From an uncultured Clostridia bacterium (GTDB lineage: Bacteria > Bacillota > Clostridia > Lachnospirales > Lachnospiraceae), in the NCBI GenBank assembly GCA_946405675.1, contig CAMJIC010000114.1:1-7732 (forward strand): a DNA stretch of 7,732 nucleotides. The letters are read 5' to 3'. Positions 5,396 through 7,732 of the stretch are shown here, in pieces. Under the pieces are notes generated by a model, which saw only the letters and a list, made by a program, of their open reading frames with translations, was not told where the DNA came from and made no database searches. Position 1 is the first letter of the stretch. Every line of letters begins with the position of its first letter. Made by a program: the position numbers and the translations under genes.

Positions 5396-7732
5396 GCCTT
5401 CAGTTTCACCTCCACCTGATCATAGAGTTTATTATCTTTTTCCTGATCCGGATGGCGAAGCTCTATGACAAGTTCTCCGTCCGTAAGCTCCATACTGTTT
5501 CCGGTCCTCGGATGCTCCTCCAGTAACTCCAATGCGGATCCATCTTCCTTCACCAAGCCGTCAAACAGATTGGAAGTAATGCCTTCGGCAATTCCCTGCC
5601 ACTTCCCGTCATGAAGGATGCTGCTGTCTGAAAGCCAGGGGCCGCTTCTTAAAAGAAACAGTCTTTCCTGAAAAGCCTCTGCTGACAGATCACGGCTGAT
5701 CGCAACCGGCGTACCGATGATCAGGTTTCCCACTGTCCGCATATCGCCCTTCCAGTCCGGATATCTGCCGGACTCCAGAGTCAGAAGCCAGATCTCTTCT
5801 CCTTCGATTGTATCCAGCCAGGCTCTGCCATAACAGTACTGGACCCATGTATAGAGCATGATACCGCGATCCGCCAGAGTCTGATTCAGACGTCTGGTCT
5901 CCTCCTTTGTGAGGCGGATTCTGCGCACCCTCCTGTCCGGCTGATCCTGCCGGAGCGTCTCTCCCGATTTCCAAAGCGGCTGTGCCTGTCTGTAGTAGTC
6001 CAGGATCTGAGCGGGAGGGGTCCGATAATCCCGCAGCACCCGCTCCCTGTGAGAAAGCAGCGCATCCTCCTCATACTGTCTGTAATTGGGATCCGCCAAC
6101 TCCTGCGCTATAATCTGAAGGGAGATCCCATCCGCGATGGTATGGTCAACGCAGAGCAAAATGACGCTCTTTTCTTCGGAAAGAAGCAGGCACGCTGCCT
6201 GAAAAAGACCTTCCCCCTCACCCATGGCCTTCAGGAAACCGTCTGTAAACCGTTCCTTTACTCCATCGGACAGCATCCGGATATCCTTATAGTAAATGAC
6301 AGGCTGGCACGTCTGGTAAAATACCTGGCGGAACCTGCCCTGCTGATCCTGCACGAAAGAAGACCTCAGAGCCGGATGGTTCCTGACAAGGTGTTCCACG
6401 CGGCCTGAAAACTCCTCCTCTGAGAAGCTCCGGGAAACAAAAAGCTTTCCCTTTGACACATTGCGGCGGTCGGAGATCTTCAGCCGCTTCATCCTAAGGT
6501 AGATGTCGGTTGCGTTGCTGACCGGAAGCACCGCTATGATGTTTGGATCCTCCTTTAGGGTCATCAGCTCTTCAGAAAGCAGGGACTGGGGCAGGCCGCT
6601 CTCCAAAGGCTCCGCCATCGGATTCTGTGATGCCTCCCCGCCTACAGTCGGATTCAACCGGCTGCTCCCTTCAAGGAAAGCCTTTCCTGCAGGCATAACC
6701 GCAGGCTTAACCTGTGAGAGCCATGCCGCAAGCTTCGCCGGCGTTGGAGATTTCAGCAGATCAGCCATGGACAGGTGGTATCCGCCTTCCTCCTCCAGAA
6801 GGCTGATCAGCATCATGGCTTTGATGGAATCTCCCCCCAGAGCGAAAAAGCCGGAATCTCTTCCCGGAAGGGAGGAAAGCCTGAGAACCTTCACGAAGGC
6901 ATCACACAGAAGCTTTTCCAGATTATTCTGCGGCGGAGCGGCAGGCTTAGCTGTGACGGGAATCTCCGGAAGAGAGCGCCGGTCAAGCTTGCCGCTGTCA
7001 TTCAGCGGAAACTCCTGAAGCTCCATCAGCCGCGCGGGAACCATATAAGCGGGCAGCCTTTCCGCCAGAAATGCCCGCAGCCTGTCTTCCTCTGTCCCTT
7101 TCCCCAGGTACCATCCAAGCAGAACCGCATCCGGTCCCTGGCCGCGGATGTCTGCCGCCGCCCGGGATACCCCGGGAAACCGTTCCATCATCCGCTCCAC
7201 TTCGCCAAGCTCCAGGCGCTGTCCATGGAGCTTACGCATACCGTCAGCCCGTCCCGCCAGGGTAATACTTCCATCCTGCCTGATCTTTGCCAGATCTCCG
7301 GTATGATAGATCCTTCCATACTCTCTGGTAACGGTAAATTTCTGAGCCGTCAGCTCCGGGCGGTTGAGATAATATCCGTATCTGCCCGGCGTTCCCCCGA
7401 TGCAAAGCTCTCCCTTCGTTTCAGTAAAAGCTCCATCTGTTTCATGCAGCCCTTCTTCTTTATACGATGTCCGTGCTTCATGGAGCTCCCCTGCTTCATG
7501 CGTTTTTCCTGCTTCATGCAGCCTTCCAGCTTCATCCAGCACAAGCAGCACAGCTTTGTAGGTGGGCGGCCCCAGTTCAATCGCTTCACCGGGCCGGAGC
7601 CTTGTGAAGGCATAATTGCACACCTCCGATGCGCCAAAGGCGTCAAACAGAACAGCCTGTGTGCAGGACGCGATCCTGGAAGCCGCATCCTCAGACAGAG
7701 CCTCTCCTGTCAGGATCACTCTCTTCAGACCG
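5365..7732 (-). CDS. NRPS, A(partial)-PCP-C architecture, 5' end outside window
   Basis: Cytoplasmic multidomain synthetase that would activate a carboxylic acid as an adenylate, load it on its carrier domain and pass it on through the terminal condensation domain. The frame is open to the right edge: residues GLKR precede the GTG at 7719, and the adenylation domain lacks motifs A1-A3, so 7719 is not the true start. Numbering from that GTG: A4/A5 region TGEAL (4-8) and FGASE (28-32); A6 GELCIGG (103-109); A7 YHTGDLAK (138-145); A8 from GRAD (156); A10 PLNDSGKLD with the catalytic Lys244; PCP LGGDSI with phosphopantetheine Ser298; a Pro/Ala-rich linker (about 337-385); then a full-length C domain (about 390-784) with DHTIADG (525-531) and a C5-like VGN-GTP segment. 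It ends at TAA with no thioesterase or reductase domain. An in-frame hexapeptide repeat sits just before A6. Domain calls are very secure; the substrate is unknown. Confidence 0.95.
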   Translation of the reverse strand, partial: GLKRVILTGEALSEDAASRIASCTQAVLFDAFGASEVCNYAFTRLRPGEAIELGPPTYKAVLLVLDEAGRLHEAGKTHEAGELHEARTSYKEEGLHETDGAFTETKGELCIGGTPGRYGYYLNRPELTAQKFTVTREYGRIYHTGDLAKIRQDGSITLAGRADGMRKLHGQRLELGEVERMMERFPGVSRAAADIRGQGPDAVLLGWYLGKGTEEDRLRAFLAERLPAYMVPARLMELQEFPLNDSGKLDRRSLPEIPVTAKPAAPPQNNLEKLLCDAFVKVLRLSSLPGRDSGFFALGGDSIKAMMLISLLEEEGGYHLSMADLLKSPTPAKLAAWLSQVKPAVMPAGKAFLEGSSRLNPTVGGEASQNPMAEPLESGLPQSLLSEELMTLKEDPNIIAVLPVSNATDIYLRMKRLKISDRRNVSKGKLFVSRSFSEEEFSGRVEHLVRNHPALRSSFVQDQQGRFRQVFYQTCQPVIYYKDIRMLSDGVKERFTDGFLKAMGEGEGLFQAACLLLSEEKSVILLCVDHTIADGISLQIIAQELADPNYRQYEEDALLSHRERVLRDYRTPPAQILDYYRQAQPLWKSGETLRQDQPDRRVRRIRLTKEETRRLNQTLADRGIMLYTWVQYCYGRAWLDTIEGEEIWLLTLESGRYPDWKGDMRTVGNLIIGTPVAISRDLSAEAFQERLFLLRSGPWLSDSSILHDGKWQGIAEGITSNLFDGLVKEDGSALELLEEHPRTGNSMELTDGELVIELRHPDQEKDNKLYDQVEVKLKAWLVHILSPL
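5407..5413 (-). promoter_or_regulatory. Ribosome binding site of GT2 gene, inside NRPS coding region
   Basis: GGAGGTG on the minus strand, 11 bases before the ATG at 5395. It is embedded in the last codons of the upstream NRPS gene, whose stop is at 5365-5367. This supports the 31-base gene overlap and choice of ATG 5395. Confidence 0.7.
7411..7536 (-). repeat. In-frame 18-bp tandem repeat (HEAGxx hexapeptides) inside A domain
   Basis: Seven consecutive 18-base units can be laid out in the coding frame, encoding DEAGRL, HEAGKT, HEAGEL, HEARTS, YKEEGL, HETDGA and FTETKG. On the plus strand the core GCTTCAT recurs at 7475, 7493, 7511 and 7529, exactly 18 bases apart, and GTTTCATG recurs at 7439, two units further. 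The first four units (7465-7536) are clear, the fifth and seventh are degenerate. The first unit matches the LDEAGRL-like segment usually found just before motif A6 of adenylation domains, so the array probably grew by duplication of native codons. The paralogous A domain at 2232-1 has an ordinary short loop here. Confidence 0.85.

Noticed and set aside
7350..7688. A minus-strand alternative frame with MKQ-type repeats
   Set aside because: It is the 18-bp repeat of the NRPS gene read in another frame; the NRPS frame carries the A-domain motifs on both sides.
5365..7719. GTG at 7719 as the true start of the first NRPS
   Set aside because: The frame stays open to the window edge, and the residues before the GTG continue a typical A-domain segment; motifs A1-A3 must lie beyond the window.

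Overview
The window is one densely coded, single-direction segment. All four real genes lie on the minus strand and are read from high to low coordinates. Base composition is roughly balanced. The genes are tightly packed, with AAGGAGG/GGAGGTG-type ribosome binding sites 11-12 bases before ATG starts. Together with the protein style, this suggests a Bacillota (Clostridia-like, possibly Lachnospiraceae) genome; that placement is an inference, not a firm identification. There are no rRNA, tRNA, CRISPR or insertion-sequence features.

Layout in order of transcription: (1) 7732-5365, the 3' part of a nonribosomal peptide synthetase (NRPS) gene with order adenylation (A) - peptidyl carrier (T/PCP) - condensation (C). 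Its 5' end lies outside the window. (2) 5395-3518, a cytoplasmic glycosyltransferase with two tandem GT2 (GT-A) domains, whose start overlaps the end of the NRPS gene. (3) 3509-2337, a GT1/MGT-type (macrolide/antibiotic UDP-glycosyltransferase-like) GT-B enzyme, starting 8 bases after the GT2 stop. (4) After a 104-base gap, 2232-1, a second A-T-C NRPS that runs off the left edge with no stop. This last reading frame covers almost a third of the window and is visible only if one allows for the missing stop codon.

How the genes may work together: the two NRPS proteins are paralogous in both T and C domains and share the unusual A-T-C order, with the C domain at the end. A simple model is that each loads a building block on its own carrier, and the trailing C domain passes it to an acceptor on the next protein or to a free acceptor. 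The two glycosyltransferases between them imply a glycosylated peptide, acyl-sugar or glycolipid product. I do not recognise the cluster as a described pathway, and the product is unknown.

Main oddities: an in-frame 18-bp tandem repeat (hexapeptide HEAGxx) inserted in the A domain of the first NRPS; a first A domain motif set in the second NRPS that does not look like a standard amino-acid-activating one; a GT1 enzyme lacking two usually important histidines; and complementary motif loss in the two GT2 domains.
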